From positions 32,217,614 through 32,281,613 of the forward strand of contig JARZZO010000008.1 of NCBI GenBank assembly GCA_030544215.1: a DNA stretch of 64,000 nt. Direction: 5' to 3'. Made by a program: the position numbers and the translations under genes. The stretch is from Zantedeschia hybrid cultivar. Taxonomy: Eukaryota > Streptophyta > Magnoliopsida > Alismatales > Araceae. The notes under the pieces were generated by a model. That model made no database searches and was not told the DNA's origin. It was given only the letters and a program-made list of their open reading frames with translations. Of this stretch, positions 44,101-55,435 are shown piece by piece (the first letter of the stretch is position 1; each line of letters opens with the position of its first letter).

Positions 44101-45642
44101 GACAATGTTTCATAGCCAGTAGTGTTGTCAATGAGTACGTCCATGTGAGGCAGTGGAAAATCATCCTTAGGACATGCCCGGTTCAGATTGCGAAAGTCAA
44201 TACAGATTCTAACTTTCCTATCCTTCTTCATAACCAGGACTATATTATCCACCCATTGCGGATAAAGGACAACCTTAATTAATTTGGCTTTATGTAACTT
44301 GTCAACCTCTTCCTTCATTTTTAAAGCCATCCAGAGGTGGAATTGCCTTAATTTCTGTTTAACCGGGCTAGATCTATCTTTCAATGTCAATCGATGTTCT
44401 ACTAAGGAAGAATCTAATCCCAGCATATCTTCATAACTCCAGGCCAAAGTGTCCTTATAGTTTTTGAGAACTTAGACCACTGCCTCCTCATCTGTTTGAG
44501 AAAGATTTCTACTGACGAGAACAACCTTAGGTTCGTCTTTAGTTCCTAGATCAATTTCTTTAGTAGGCTCTTCTACGGCGGCTGAGGGTTCATCAAATCT
44601 TTTTACTCCACTGGCATATGCCTCAGCCGCGTCCTCGTCATCTTCCTCATCTTCAGTAATGGGGTCTTTCTCATGTATCAATTCATACACCCCATACCCA
44701 TCATTGACTGACTCATCAACTTCACAATCTTCTGGCATATGAATGGGATTTTCTAATAGCTAAGGGATCTGAGAACAAGAAAGACATCTTAAAGCTAGAT
44801 CTTGGAGGTATCTATTTGGAATTTGTCTATCCCTAGACTTCCTAACCTGACTACCTAGACTCCCTACAACTAGACACCCTATCCTGACCTAGTGAGGACG
44901 AAGAAGGATAAAAATCGTGGGATACATGAAGTGATATAGGTGAATCCTCCCAAGGGGAAGGACAGAGTAGATCTAGGAGAGAATCTTGTCCGAACGACCC
45001 GCGTAATGGGGTATAGTCGGATAAGTATGATATTTTCTCAACGAGGATTTGGGAGGAAGAAGTTGCCAAATTGGCATTTTTTTTTGTGAATTATCTATGT
45101 TTATCATAAAGTAGGAATGGATATGAATAGGGGGGGAGTGAAATGATGGAGGTAATGGCACCAGGGCCAAAGGATTGGGGGGATCATACAACAATATGTC
45201 TCAAATCAGATCATAAATCCTCTCCAGATTGAGCGGAGGCTGAGGAATAAGGTCCTGTGGGGACAGAGTAACAATAATGGGTGGAGCCATGGGATGTCTT
45301 CAGTGATGACCCGCGACCAAGTCGGGGTCAAGAGTAGGGTACAGAATAGAGTGTGAAGGGTGAAAATATGAGAGGGATAGGTTCCCGTCCAGAGCAGATC
45401 AGTGGTGAATCTGGTTTCATCGGGGTCATCCGGCTCCCCTTTATCAGTTTCTTCATGCAGTAAAATTCTCTTAACAAATATAGCCCTAGGGCTCTCTATC
45501 AACTCGTCTATCAATGGTCGCCACCTTGGCTCTGAGGGATCAAGGAATAATATGTTCAGTGCTATGTACAGATCCCTCAGGTCGAACCACCGATACCATT
45601 CACATTCCAGGTCATGAAATTTTCTCCTTTTGGCCGGCCGCA
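41199..45642 (-). pseudogene. pol: pol of element 2: G-patch downstream part, RT, dual RNase H, integrase
   Basis: On the minus strand the first piece (45640-45206) has ECEWYRWFDLRDLYIALN, as in element 3. The Asp/Glu-rich spacer follows (44738-44472). A long open stretch at 44447-43125 holds RT (RICIDFRNLNRACPKDDFP, MPFGLKNAGATF, YVDDLLVKS) and the gypsy RNase H. The archaeal-type RNase H is at about 43058-42819 (LHFDGALNS, NNIAEYEALLAGL, IVGDS). Integrase runs to the stop at 41199-41201, ending ELTHPWNGLYLKKYYP. Damage includes a stop after RNase H, a frameshift near 42030 and the first integrase Asp changed to Asn (WAFNIIGPL, near 42051). RT itself is better preserved than in element 3. 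The 5' side is cut by element 4. Confidence 0.88.
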
Positions 45643-47307
45643 TGTAGGCGCCCAAAACGTCCCCCACCGCTGCCGTCTCCTTCCGGCGAGGGCTTCTCCG
45701 TTCGTCTTAGGACTGTGGCGATTAGAGGGGATTAAGGATTGGAATGTGTGATCGCCAGGAGCATTACCTTAAGGGGTCCCTGTGCTCCGTATGATGGGTG
45801 GATTGATCGCGTCTTGTTGAAGCGGGGATAGTGGGTTTCTCTTCTGTGCCTCCGGCCGGACAAAGGGGGAGAGCTCAGTAGTCCGCACGCAGAATGTGGT
45901 AAGAGCCCCTGAGAAAGAAAAAAAAGACAAAACAAAGTAAAGAGAACCAATTAGAACTGTGATATGTAGAGTCTATTCATGCGAATATGTAAATAATACT
46001 AAAATTGAAAGGGGATGCACCGGATGGGTGTTTGGGGAGGGAAGGTGACCATACGTTATGGCCACCCACCTCCCGTTTTTTGTTTGAAACCTCTGGAGGT
46101 GAAGGGAAGCTAGGTGGTCCTAAAATGCATGCAGTGAAATGTGCGTGGGTGCCATGGTGACAGGATGAGTGAGTTGTAGTAAAGAAAAGAAAGCTATGAC
46201 ATCTGGTAGAGGGGAGAATGCAGTAACTAGAAAAGAAAGAAGGGGAGAGTTAGAAGAACAAGCCCATATAGGAGAGATTCCTGGTGCTCCCGCTCTTCTG
46301 CCCGCAACCTCCAGACTCGTCCGCTTCTGAAAATCCACAACCCCAATCCTCACCAACCAACCACAACAACCCCCTCTCCAGGAGGAGTAAGAGGGTTTAA
46401 ATAGGAGAGGAAAAAATAGGAAGGATTCAAGTTCTAAATCCCCGTTAATCATCAAGGAACCAATAGGAAATGGTCAAGGGTCGGAGGTCGTGTCGTGGCA
46501 GTCGCCGAAGTGGGGAGTGATCGAAGTAGTGGGGGATGAGTGTGGCGAGTGGAAGAAATCGTGGGAAGACGAGGTCAAGGTGGAAGTTAGGGGAATGGAC
46601 GGCCAACTATCTTACCTCCCACTTCCGTGGAAGGCTAGGTAGTTAGCCTTCCATGAAAAGGTGGAAGGCGGCCCAGTTGGCCTTCCAAGGGTGGTGGAAG
46701 GCAACGGGTGGCCTTCCAAGGATGGTGGAAGGTAAGGGGTGGGCTTCCAAGGATGGTGGAAAGCAGGTTGGTTGGCCTTACACGAAAAAGTGGAAGAAAA
46801 TGAAAAAAGGTAGCTAAAAGGTGGAAGGCAAGGTAGGTGGCCTTCCACGGGTGGTGGAAGGCGGCCTGGTTGGCCTTCCACGGATGGTGGAAGGTAAGGG
46901 TTGGCCTTCTATGGGTGATGGAAGGCAGGCTGGTTGGCCTTCTACGGATGGTGGAAGGCAAGGGTTAGCCTTCCACAGGTGGTGGAAGGCAGGCTGGTTG
47001 GCCTTCCACGAAAAGGTGGTGAAAAGTGAAAAAGGTGACCAAAAGGTGGAAAGTAAGATAGTTGGCCTTCCGCGAGTGGTGGAAGGCGGCGTGGTTGGCC
47101 TTCCACGGATGGTGGAAGGCAAGGGTTTGCCTTCCACGGGTGGTGGAAGGCGGCCCAGTTGGCCTTCCACGGGTGAGAGGAAGCGGAGATTGGTTAATGG
47201 GCCTGATTATTTAGTGGGTTGAATTATGTGAGAAAATCTGATGGGCTAAATGAGATGGATAAGGTGATGGGGTTATGACCAAAAGGGGGTCCAAAATCGG
47301 TGCCTAC
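45643..47307 (-). repeat. 3' LTR of element 4 (about 1.67 kb), inserted in element 2
   Basis: Plus-strand ends are TGTAGGCGCC and GGTGCCTACA, a 10-bp terminal inverted repeat with one mismatch. A PPT lies directly right of it. A TATTTAAAC promoter box on the minus strand lies near 46400, and the U3 holds the hairpin array at 46620-47180. It interrupts the pol of element 2 at 45642. The right flank is not a target duplication, which means internal element DNA follows and this is not a solo LTR. Confidence 0.75.
46620..47180. repeat. Tandem hairpin minisatellite GGTGGAAGGC..GCCTTCCAC
   Basis: About 13 units of roughly 38-40 bp. Each unit is a hairpin with stem GGTGGAAGGC / GCCTTCCACC and a 9-12 base loop, broken by two spacers with 'gaaaaaggtgaccaaaa'. 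Because the units are near-palindromes, long frames (Pro/Leu/Thr-rich on one strand, Gly/Val/Trp-rich on the other) open on both strands; they are artefacts. Confidence 0.92.
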
Positions 47308-47322
47308 AAATGCCCCTCCGGG
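47308..47322 (-). other. Polypurine tract of element 4
   Basis: The minus strand reads TCCCGGAGGGGCATT directly before the LTR start TGTAGGCACC. Confidence 0.75.
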
Positions 47323-49883
47323 ACATCTATTTTGCAGTGGAGTGGAGCGGAATGATAAATAGGTGTCCCGAAAATCGAACCTAATTTTGGACAGCCCGAA
47401 GAAAGAATGAGCTATATCCAAGGATGATATGCGAATGTGGTAAATGTATGAGAGTTGGCTATTTGGATTGCAAGGGTGATTAAGAAGGGGAACAAAGTTC
47501 AAACTAGATAATCACAATCCGTGGGACCCTCGAGTGCTGGAACCGCAAGGCCTTGGCGCACTAGGACGCAACAATCTGGCCCAAGGGGATCTCAAGCATG
47601 AAAGATGGAGGGATATGACTTGAAAAGGTCTGAACACAACAGGCACACGGTGGCCTGGCGCATCACATGATCGCCAAGTGAGAGAATCTCAAGCACACGA
47701 ATTGGAAAAGGATAAGGTCTTGCAATTCGAAAGGACTAAGAGACAAACAAATGCAAGACTTACAAATCAACAATGGGTTAAGCAGAGTGATAAATTATGG
47801 TCATTGCCCCTAGGGCGAGGATGGATACTTATGCAATGCATGCTGGTTTAAAAATTAGAAAACAAATTCCTAATGCATGTTTTGTTTAAAGAGGAACTCA
47901 AAGTCTATATGTCCAAAGTTATTAGCCTCCTGTATCTTCAATCCTATTTGCTTCAGATTCTCTGTAGCTGTAAGAATGCACATCAGCAAATGTAAATAAT
48001 CAATGATCCACAATATTTTAATGACAAGCTGCAAGGAAACGAGGGACAAAGGTCCCTGTCGAGTCGAAGCCAGTATGGAAGATATGGCCATTCTCAAAGT
48101 AGAATGCAAATCCGGTTGCTTTTGGCTTCGACTCGACAACAAAAGTGTCCACCTTTTGGACATAGAATCATTTTCCTGTATGCACAATAATGAGGGGAAA
48201 ATAGTTAGTAGTATCTGTTTTCGGCCCCTTCTCCAAAAAAAGAGCAACTACCCTTTCCCTAACCTTCGCATAGGGTCAAGGAGCCGTGTCCTACTAACTA
48301 GACAAAAAGAAGAATATTGAAAATGATGTGACAAGTAAATATGCAAATGCTGGTGGATATTAACAAATGAGGTGTGTGATAAATAAAAACATGTTTTTTA
48401 TTCCGCCTACCTGGTGACTGACCAAACTTAGCCTGGTTGAATAATGAAAGGGAAATGCACACTCAACTTCCCAAGTATCCTAAGCACACATCTAGGTTGA
48501 TTTGGGCCTCTAGACTCCTCAAACTAACCTCGACCGGCTAAGACTCATACTGATGACAATACCGTCATGCCATGCTTAGGTTCCTAGCTGCTTTCGACCA
48601 CCAAGTTTGCCCAAAACATTTTCGAGGTAAATAATTTGTCCGACCCGGGTCTCTTTCCTCACAACCTATAAGGTATAAGATGGAACACCTTGGAACCCCA
48701 ACGGTCAACCGCGCGACGCTGACCCGGAATCAGACGCCGTCGCACCAATAGGTGACGCGCATGCATTGACCTAAGCCCGAAGTTTTGAGAGTGCTCATCG
48801 AGATTATGGTTAAGGAATTGATTCACCAGAAACACTGACATTACTCTTTACCCATTTTGGACTCTTGTGATCATGTGAGCATATGATGATTTTTGAAAAA
48901 CGAACCATTTTAAGATGATATTCGGTCTTTAGATAGCTATCTCGTATTAAACCTTGGGGGAGAAAAAGTGAAGAAATTTTGGAGACAAACCTCACAGGAG
49001 AATAGACAAAACCGTTAAAAGATAGAGCTATGACAAAACAGATCCTTTTTGACCTCCTAGATGCCCCTATTTTTTATTTTTCAGGCCTTTGGTAGATTTC
49101 ATGGCCAGGCATGGTCACGACCAGGCTTTTGTGTACGATTGCTTGAACCCCCTTTCCTTTTTGTATTTTCTTTTTCTTTCTTGATATTTTTGGGGTTATT
49201 TGCTATTCCGCCTGCAGGGACACTGCCCTCTTCACGTGCTCTGATCCTTTACATTTCATATTTGGGCCTATTTGAGGGGTTACATCTATCGGGTTGTTGA
49301 GGAACCGCAATTTGCTGAGCTCGACCGTTTAAGGGCATCGACTGTCCTGATCAGTCGAGAGACGAAAAGCAAAAGTTGCAGTTGACAGTGTACTAAAGAC
49401 TTCGAACTCATTTTAAGAAAGTTCTCTTTGAAAAACGTGTAGATGTGTGCATCTCATGATGATCATAGGGATCTGTATGAAAGTAAAGTAGACACGTCCA
49501 AGGTTCTGGTGGATCAAAGTCTTAACCAAACCTTAATGTTAACCCAATCTATCATGCAACTAGACCAAGACAAGGGGTTACGTGACAGTCACCAGACAGT
49601 TGGATTTTGTGTTTTTTCTAATTTTTTTGTGATTTTCATTAAAGTATATACATATTTACAAATATTTTTTATGCTTTTAGATATTCAATTTTGTTTGAGA
49701 TTTTGAATTTTTTTTATTTTTTGTGCATTTTAAAGGGTAGAATTTCTTTAGATAGACTCTTATCCAAAGGAAAACTTTTCAACAATTTTCAAATATTTAC
49801 ACTTATTTGCTAACTCTTGAACTAAAAATGAAAGAACTCACTTATCTCTACAACTAGTAGATAAAGAGGAAGCTATCCAATCC
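47323..49883. other. No gene seen; internal non-coding DNA of element 4
   Basis: No frame shows a known domain. It contains a 14-bp perfect inverted repeat (48058-48137, listed separately). In related elements this place would hold pol, which is missing here, so element 4 looks like a non-autonomous deletion derivative. Confidence 0.5.
48058..48137. repeat. Perfect 14-bp inverted repeat with 52-base loop
   Basis: GTCGAGTCGAAGCC at 48058-48071 and its exact complement GGCTTCGACTCGAC at 48124-48137. It could form a stable stem in RNA. No known RNA family is recognised. Confidence 0.8.
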
Positions 49884-51343
49884 CTAACGATTATGTACAA
49901 GACTCTGAGAGTGAGTCAGACATATTACAAGGGCGGGTCCTTGAGACAGAGACCCAATGATGGCAGAATTGCCCCAGTATGTTGGCTCCTCATTGGTGGT
50001 TTTATACCCTCCGATATGGGAGTGGGACTTTTTCTCTTTTTGGGGGTCATAGTCTCCAAGCATAAAACACTCAGGGGAATGTGCTACGACCGGTGATAAA
50101 AGCCTGAGAAGGGGAGGTGGGTGGACTAGGAAGGGAGTGAAAGCGGTGGGTGCCGGTTCATCCCTCACTAAGGAGGCTCCTTCTCGTAGGGTGGTTGGTT
50201 CATAGAACAGTAGCCGTGTACCAAAATCTTCTTCATCTTCTCTTTGAACTTCATTGATTGTTTCTTTCAACTCATCCTCAAGATGATGTATCTTGAGTAC
50301 CTCTTGATCTTCCTTCACAAAGTGATCCAAAAGAGTCTATTTTCTTGATCCCTCAGTTGGTTTGGTTGGTAGGTAACCTAATCTGAATCCTCCAATGGTC
50401 GGATTTTCTGAAACAGGCTCCTAAAATCCTTGCTCTTCCTTGCCTAGCTCAGATCCCGAATTGTATCCCATTTTGTCCATAAGCTGCCAACCTATGTTAG
50501 GCCGGGGTTTGGGCTGAGAGGCAACCGATGAAAGGATGGGCTCTTTTTCTTTTCCAGAAGAGATCATGGATGGACTTTGTTCAATCGAGACTGAGTCCAA
50601 AGACTCAACATAGGGGGTACTCTTCATTTTGACAATCTTCCCATTGTATGGAATTTATAGCACTGATGATTAGTGGAGGGCACTCCCAGAGTTTAGTCCA
50701 TCCAGGTAGGGCACTCACGCCATACCCCGACCTCTTCATATTCCCAGTATTGTCCTCTGTGATCAACATTCGATTCCAAATTTCTGACAAGGGTGTTCAC
50801 CCTTTCTAGAGTGCTAGATGGATTTTGAGCTACCTAATGAGAGGGCAGAGGGTCTTTCACAATTCTTGATTCTCTTTTGGCTTTCAAGGTTTCAATAGCC
50901 TCTTTCATGTGCCCCCAATTGATCTAACCTTCCTTATTCAAATCGTATACCTAATCCATGAAAGTGAAGTAGTTATAAATTGTATGCCCCGGCACTCTAT
51001 GATACGGAAAGTATCTAGACATATCAACGTTGCAGGGGATGGCCTCATGCTGAGGTGGAAGCTGGATAGCATTGCAAGATAATAAGGCATGGAAAATGTC
51101 CAACAGAGATTCTGGCAAAGGTGGATACAAGGCACGTTTGGGCATAGGCCGACTATAGCTAGTCGAAGGGGGAACTGCTGAGTATGGTTTCGGATTGGAT
51201 TGGTTGTCTGATCTGGACATAGGATTGGGTAACCTAAAGAGCTGCCCTAAGGCACACACCTGTTCATTGATTGTCACTCCCTCTATTGGTGGAGTTTGTG
51301 TAGTCTTCTTATTTCTGTTATGATTTTCAAAGAAGGATGGCAA
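49884..51343 (-). pseudogene. gag C-terminus and G-patch remnant of element 4
   Basis: On the minus strand 51343-50951 reads as the C-terminal part of a Tat gag, with FPYHRVPGHTIYNYFTF in the place of the Cys/His box (Cys residues lost). A piece of the protease tail follows (PSTNHQCYKF-like, near 50680), without the catalytic Asp region. Then comes a G-patch (LMDKMGYNSGSELGKEEQG, about 50490-50425) and an acidic spacer to 49884. Phases change between the pieces. The fragment ends where the element 3 LTR begins. Confidence 0.65.
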
Positions 51344-51375
51344 AGTGCAACTTCAGATATGAGATTGAACTACCC

Positions 51376-52677
51376 TGTAGACACGCTAATTTTGACATCA
51401 TTTTGAGTAAATTTCATATCATATAATAATGCTTCAAAATGGTCAGATATTTAATCATTAGTTAATTTTTATTAATCTTTTTAAATTAATTATCTAAATG
51501 GCATCGGTCAGATAGACATAATTTAAGTTTATTAAATTTCATTTTAACTCAGATTTTTAATCAAATATGAAAGATTCAAAAAGACGTCAACCTGTAAAGA
51601 CACCTTTTAGGGTTATATTCTTATTTTGATTTTTAATCTGATTTTTAATTAATTTATTAATAAACTAAAATACGTCTTGATTGCACGACGCCATTTAGGT
51701 TTCCTAAACTGATTGTGTTTCTTCTTTCCGATGTTTATCCTTATCTTAATTAAGCTAAAAGACGTCTCCCATAGGCGACGTATTTTAGTTAATTACAGAT
51801 AATGATGAATTAGGATGTGTTTATATGTTTCTTAGTTGGATTGCCTTCAAACTCCTTCATGTTAATCTTTAAGTAATCGCGGATGCGTGAACTTAAGCCT
51901 ATAAATACCCAAGTCCTTGGCCATTAAAAAGTTAGTGATAATTCTTGAAAGATTAGTGATAATTAGTGATTATTGGAGGGATTCTTTGAGAGAGACAACG
52001 TCCAAATACTGAAGGATTGAGGCGCTGCTACTACTTCCAGGAGTCCTTTATTCGTCATTTCTTCGTCCTTTCAAGATCCATTCAAGAACCAAGGCTTCCA
52101 AGGGGGCATCCAATTTAGTTCTTAATTAATTTCTGCATATTTTCATCACATTAGCATCATAATTTCATCACATCATTCCATGCAACACACACTCACTAGC
52201 ATATAATTTACAATCCATGTTTAAGGGGTTTCAAAGACCACAAACAAGTGAGTTCAATCGTTTAGTTGCATGATAAGAATTATTACTGGAATAGATACTA
52301 TATCTATTTGAGTTTTTATTATTTTTCCCTCTTTCTTTTCACTTTCTTGCAAGGTACGAAAGAAGATCAAAAGGAAAGAATCAACAAGGAAAGGAAATAT
52401 GGACGATTCTCAAAGCCCCATAAGCATCCAAAGCAAGAACAAAGTCAGAATTACTCTTTTCCTTCAGCCGGCTAAAGGAGGAGAATCAAGGACTCCAACA
52501 TCTCCAAATTCTAAAACAGGTAAGCGATCAATCTCTGTCTTTTGGAACTTTTTAGTCAAAATTTTCTAGCGATCACATTCACTTAGTTTTTATTAGATTT
52601 ATTTGTCACATAATCAACATAAATTTTCATGATAATTACACATCCTAATTTGAACACTCACAGCTTTTTGGCGATCA
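51376..52677 (+). repeat. 5' LTR of element 3 (about 1.30 kb)
   Basis: Begins TGTAGACACGCTAATTTTGAC and ends TTTGGCGATCA. It aligns, inverted, with 32095-33407. The U3 carries four GACGTC-type modules at about 51487, 51571, 51661 and 51752. The TATA box is at 51900. No canonical PBS is evident after the end (CGGTGGGACTTGATC follows), so the 3' limit has some doubt. Confidence 0.78.
51900..51907 (+). promoter_or_regulatory. TATA box of the element 3 LTR
   Basis: TATAAATA about 525 bases into the LTR, just downstream of the module array. The same spacing is found in the LTR at 32095-33407, where the box reads TATATAAA. Confidence 0.7.
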
Positions 52678-53725
52678 CGGTGGGACTTGATCTCGCCATC
52701 TTTTAAATCTTTGTTCTTGCTTTTATCAATCGGGCGCCCACGGTGCACCACCTGTGTCTCTCGACACACCCTCACCGATCGGTGAGTTTTTTGTTTAGTT
52801 GTTATTCCAACGTGCACCATGTGCATACCCCTGCAATAAGATCTTGCCCTCCCCGTTTGATTAACTGAGAAGTTGTGATTGTGATAAGAAGCATGTGTGA
52901 TTGATTGAATATTTTTGTTGTTTACATGATAAATCATCCTGTTAAAAAATTGAAATAAAAAAGATTCGCATGAGCCGATTATTTACTACTTTATCTTGTT
53001 TGTTTGAAAAGAAATCGATCCAGAAATTCTCCCTGAATTGTTGATTCTGCGACTTGAAAAGCGTCTAGGAACAGCGACGCGTTTCATAACGCGTCACCCT
53101 ATCCAGACGCCTTTCAGGCCAAATTCTTTGTTGTCTGCTGCCTGAGCTTCTGTGAGAAAAATAAGGTTCTGTTATGAATAGCGTCAAGGCACAGCGCCGC
53201 GATTCAGGCAGTTTCTTGTTTTTTTCTTCAGTTCTCAAATTTTTGATCTGCTTGCTACTACACATTACATAATAAGCATTAGAGGCCACCCCGGCCACAG
53301 GTCATACGTACTGGGGCTAACACCCTCCTTTTTCTCTTAGGAACACCTTTCTTGACGTCTTCACCTCTCTCTGATTGGGTCAATCCCTCGATCAGACTAG
53401 AGTGGTTGGCGTTAAAGACCTCCGTAAGTCCCCAAAATCAAGGTATTCCTCCTTGTTCATCGGGCTGGTTGTACCAACTGAAGCCCTGGTTAGATTTTCA
53501 TAACGTTGTGAGAGAAAGCCATAGAATATAACAGTGGAAATTGAACTGAAACTAGGAACATATCTGTTGAGTGAACTTGTGATTAACTGAATCCAAATAA
53601 CCTAACAAGGAATCCCAAAATAACGTTAAATATCCACTTGTTTGCTTAATCTCTGTACAACTTGTCTGCAAATCTTTGAAAAAAAATCTAACGTCATGTT
53701 ACTTCGATCATGTAGGGATTTGAGC
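52678..53725. other. Leader of element 3, no gene seen
   Basis: About 1 kb between LTR end and gag. Contains three palindromic modules at 53053-53210 (GCGTC..GACGCG, GCGTC..GACGCC, GCGTC..GCCGCG). A splice acceptor-like site TTTCTCTTAG lies near 53340. Confidence 0.45.
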
Positions 53726-55435
53726 ATGGCTTCGGGAGCTATGGTCAACTATGAGGGAGATGCTAATGCCCCTCTTGAATCTAATTATGATTATGAAAAT
53801 GGGGGAGATGCTAATGCCCCCCATGATCCTCATTCTTATCCATCTGAACATGAGGGAAATCTTCATATCCCTCCTCCTTTTGTCCATGATCAACACAATT
53901 CTGGTGTTGATCTTCCTCCGCACGTGCATGCGGTTTCTAATCTTGTCTTCGAGGGGGCCATGAACCCGAATGAACCCTCATCTTCCAATCCATCTGATCT
54001 AGTCAACGCTCTGGGAGTTATAGCCTCCCATCTGGATCCTCACCAGCTCGAGGCAATCCACTCTATTTTGAAGGGGAAGACGCCCATGCAGTCTGCCGAG
54101 CCAAATCCTGCGGCTCCCCCTGTTATTCCTCAACCACCTCCCCATCATGCTTCCTTCATTCACCAGGCCATGGAAGGCGTTCAGGTTTCAACTTCTCGGC
54201 CAGCTAGGCCACAACTGTCCTCCTCAAGGCAACCGACTAGACCGCTTACGCCAACTTATCAAAATGCCCTCAGGCATGGCGGAAGCGCTGCCGGACCTCA
54301 ACCCTATTGTCCCCCTTTCCCCACATACTCTAGGCAACAAGCCTATCATGTACCTCCACCTCCCCCTCTTCCAGTCGATCCGACGACTCAAGCTCTGCTC
54401 ACGAAGATGGAGCGTATGGATGAGCAGTTCAATAATTTTCAGAAAATGATGGGAGTTAAAGTTGCACCTGAGATTAACCTGCCAAGTCTGCCCGTGTTCT
54501 ATTTGCTGCTCTCCGAAATGCCAGTGTACCGAAAGTACAATGGTACTGGTAACCCCTTCACTCATTTGAAGGAGTTCATGTACGAGTCATCTTTCTGGCA
54601 GAACGACAAGAGGTCGTTGGCATTTTTGTTTAGGAAGTCCTTGGAGGGACCAGCCCTCGAATGGTTCTTTTCCTTAGATCCATCTGAAGTAGAGGACTAT
54701 AGTATCGTATCACGAAAATTCATTCAACGATACCAGGATAGAGTTGCACCCTCTCTGTCCATTACTGACCTGATAGTAGAAAAAATAAAACCCGACGAGG
54801 AATTCGTCAGTTTTGATGATAGATGGAGGGGCATGGCAGAAAAAGTTAAACAGCATCTGTCTGAGTCCGAGCAAGTAAAGATGTTGATTTCCAATGCTAC
54901 ACCTTAGTTTAAGCTAGTCCTCGCCTTGAACAACTTGACCAGCATGGCAAAGCTCTATGAAAGGGCGCGTTATTGTTAGAACCCTTTCAAGGATGCTACG
55001 TTCTCTACTGTCTTTGATCCTCACCGACCTAGCAGGCCTCCACCTCGGAAGCCAGCCGTGCCAAATTCTCCTAGCACGGGTCCAATAACTGAGGGCACAC
55101 TCTCTCATGAGCAGATTAGCACCATGAACAACAATCAGCCCTAGTTCGTGAGGAACCATCCACCATCACAGTTCGTAGGCCAAAGACCACCAAACCAACA
55201 GGGTTACAGACAACAGCAGCCATAGTATCGGCAACCCCAGCAGCCAAATCCACAATATCAATAGCCACAGTACCAGAGGCCACAGCAGCCGAACCAGCAG
55301 CCACAGTAGCAGCCACAACTGTAGTTATAGTACCAGCGGCCACAGCAGCCGAACCAGCAGCCACAGTAGCAGCCACAACGGCAGTTATACTATCAGCCCC
55401 CACAACAACAACATACCAACCACACGCACCGCCGG
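53726..55435 (+). pseudogene. gag: gag of element 3
   Basis: Starts MASGAMVNYEGDANAPLE; an earlier in-phase ATG at 53696 is possible. Residues 130-230 are Pro/Gln-rich. The Retrotrans_gag domain follows (GTGNPFTHLKEF, FRKSLEGPALEWFFSL, RYQDRVAPSLSITDL). The frame is open to TAG at 54905-54907. It continues in the same phase with many further stops, mostly TAG, in a Gln-rich stretch up to about 55400 where a frameshift occurs. Gln codons CAG/CAA become stops by a single C-to-T change, which explains the cluster. Confidence 0.85.

Larger units (their letters stand above)
32095..45642 (-). mobile_element. G-patch Tat-type gypsy element, broken (element 2)
   Basis: Read on the minus strand, the visible part runs from the middle of pol (45642) to the 3' LTR (33407-32095). 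It contains RT, two RNase H domains, integrase (ends 41199), an AT-rich tandem tract (about 40200-40450), two convergent plus-strand genes (37027-39829 and 34760-36174) and the PPT. The 5' half is cut off at 45642 by the LTR of element 4 and should lie beyond the right end of the window if the nesting model is right. It is the same family as element 3. Confidence 0.75.

Noticed and set aside
46612..47222. Several 80-130-codon repetitive frames on both strands
   Set aside because: They follow from the palindromic minisatellite; equal frames on both strands argue against coding.
55116..55403. Ala/Val/Thr-rich minus-strand frame
   Set aside because: Complement of the Gln/Pro-rich gag tail repeats; low complexity with no other support.
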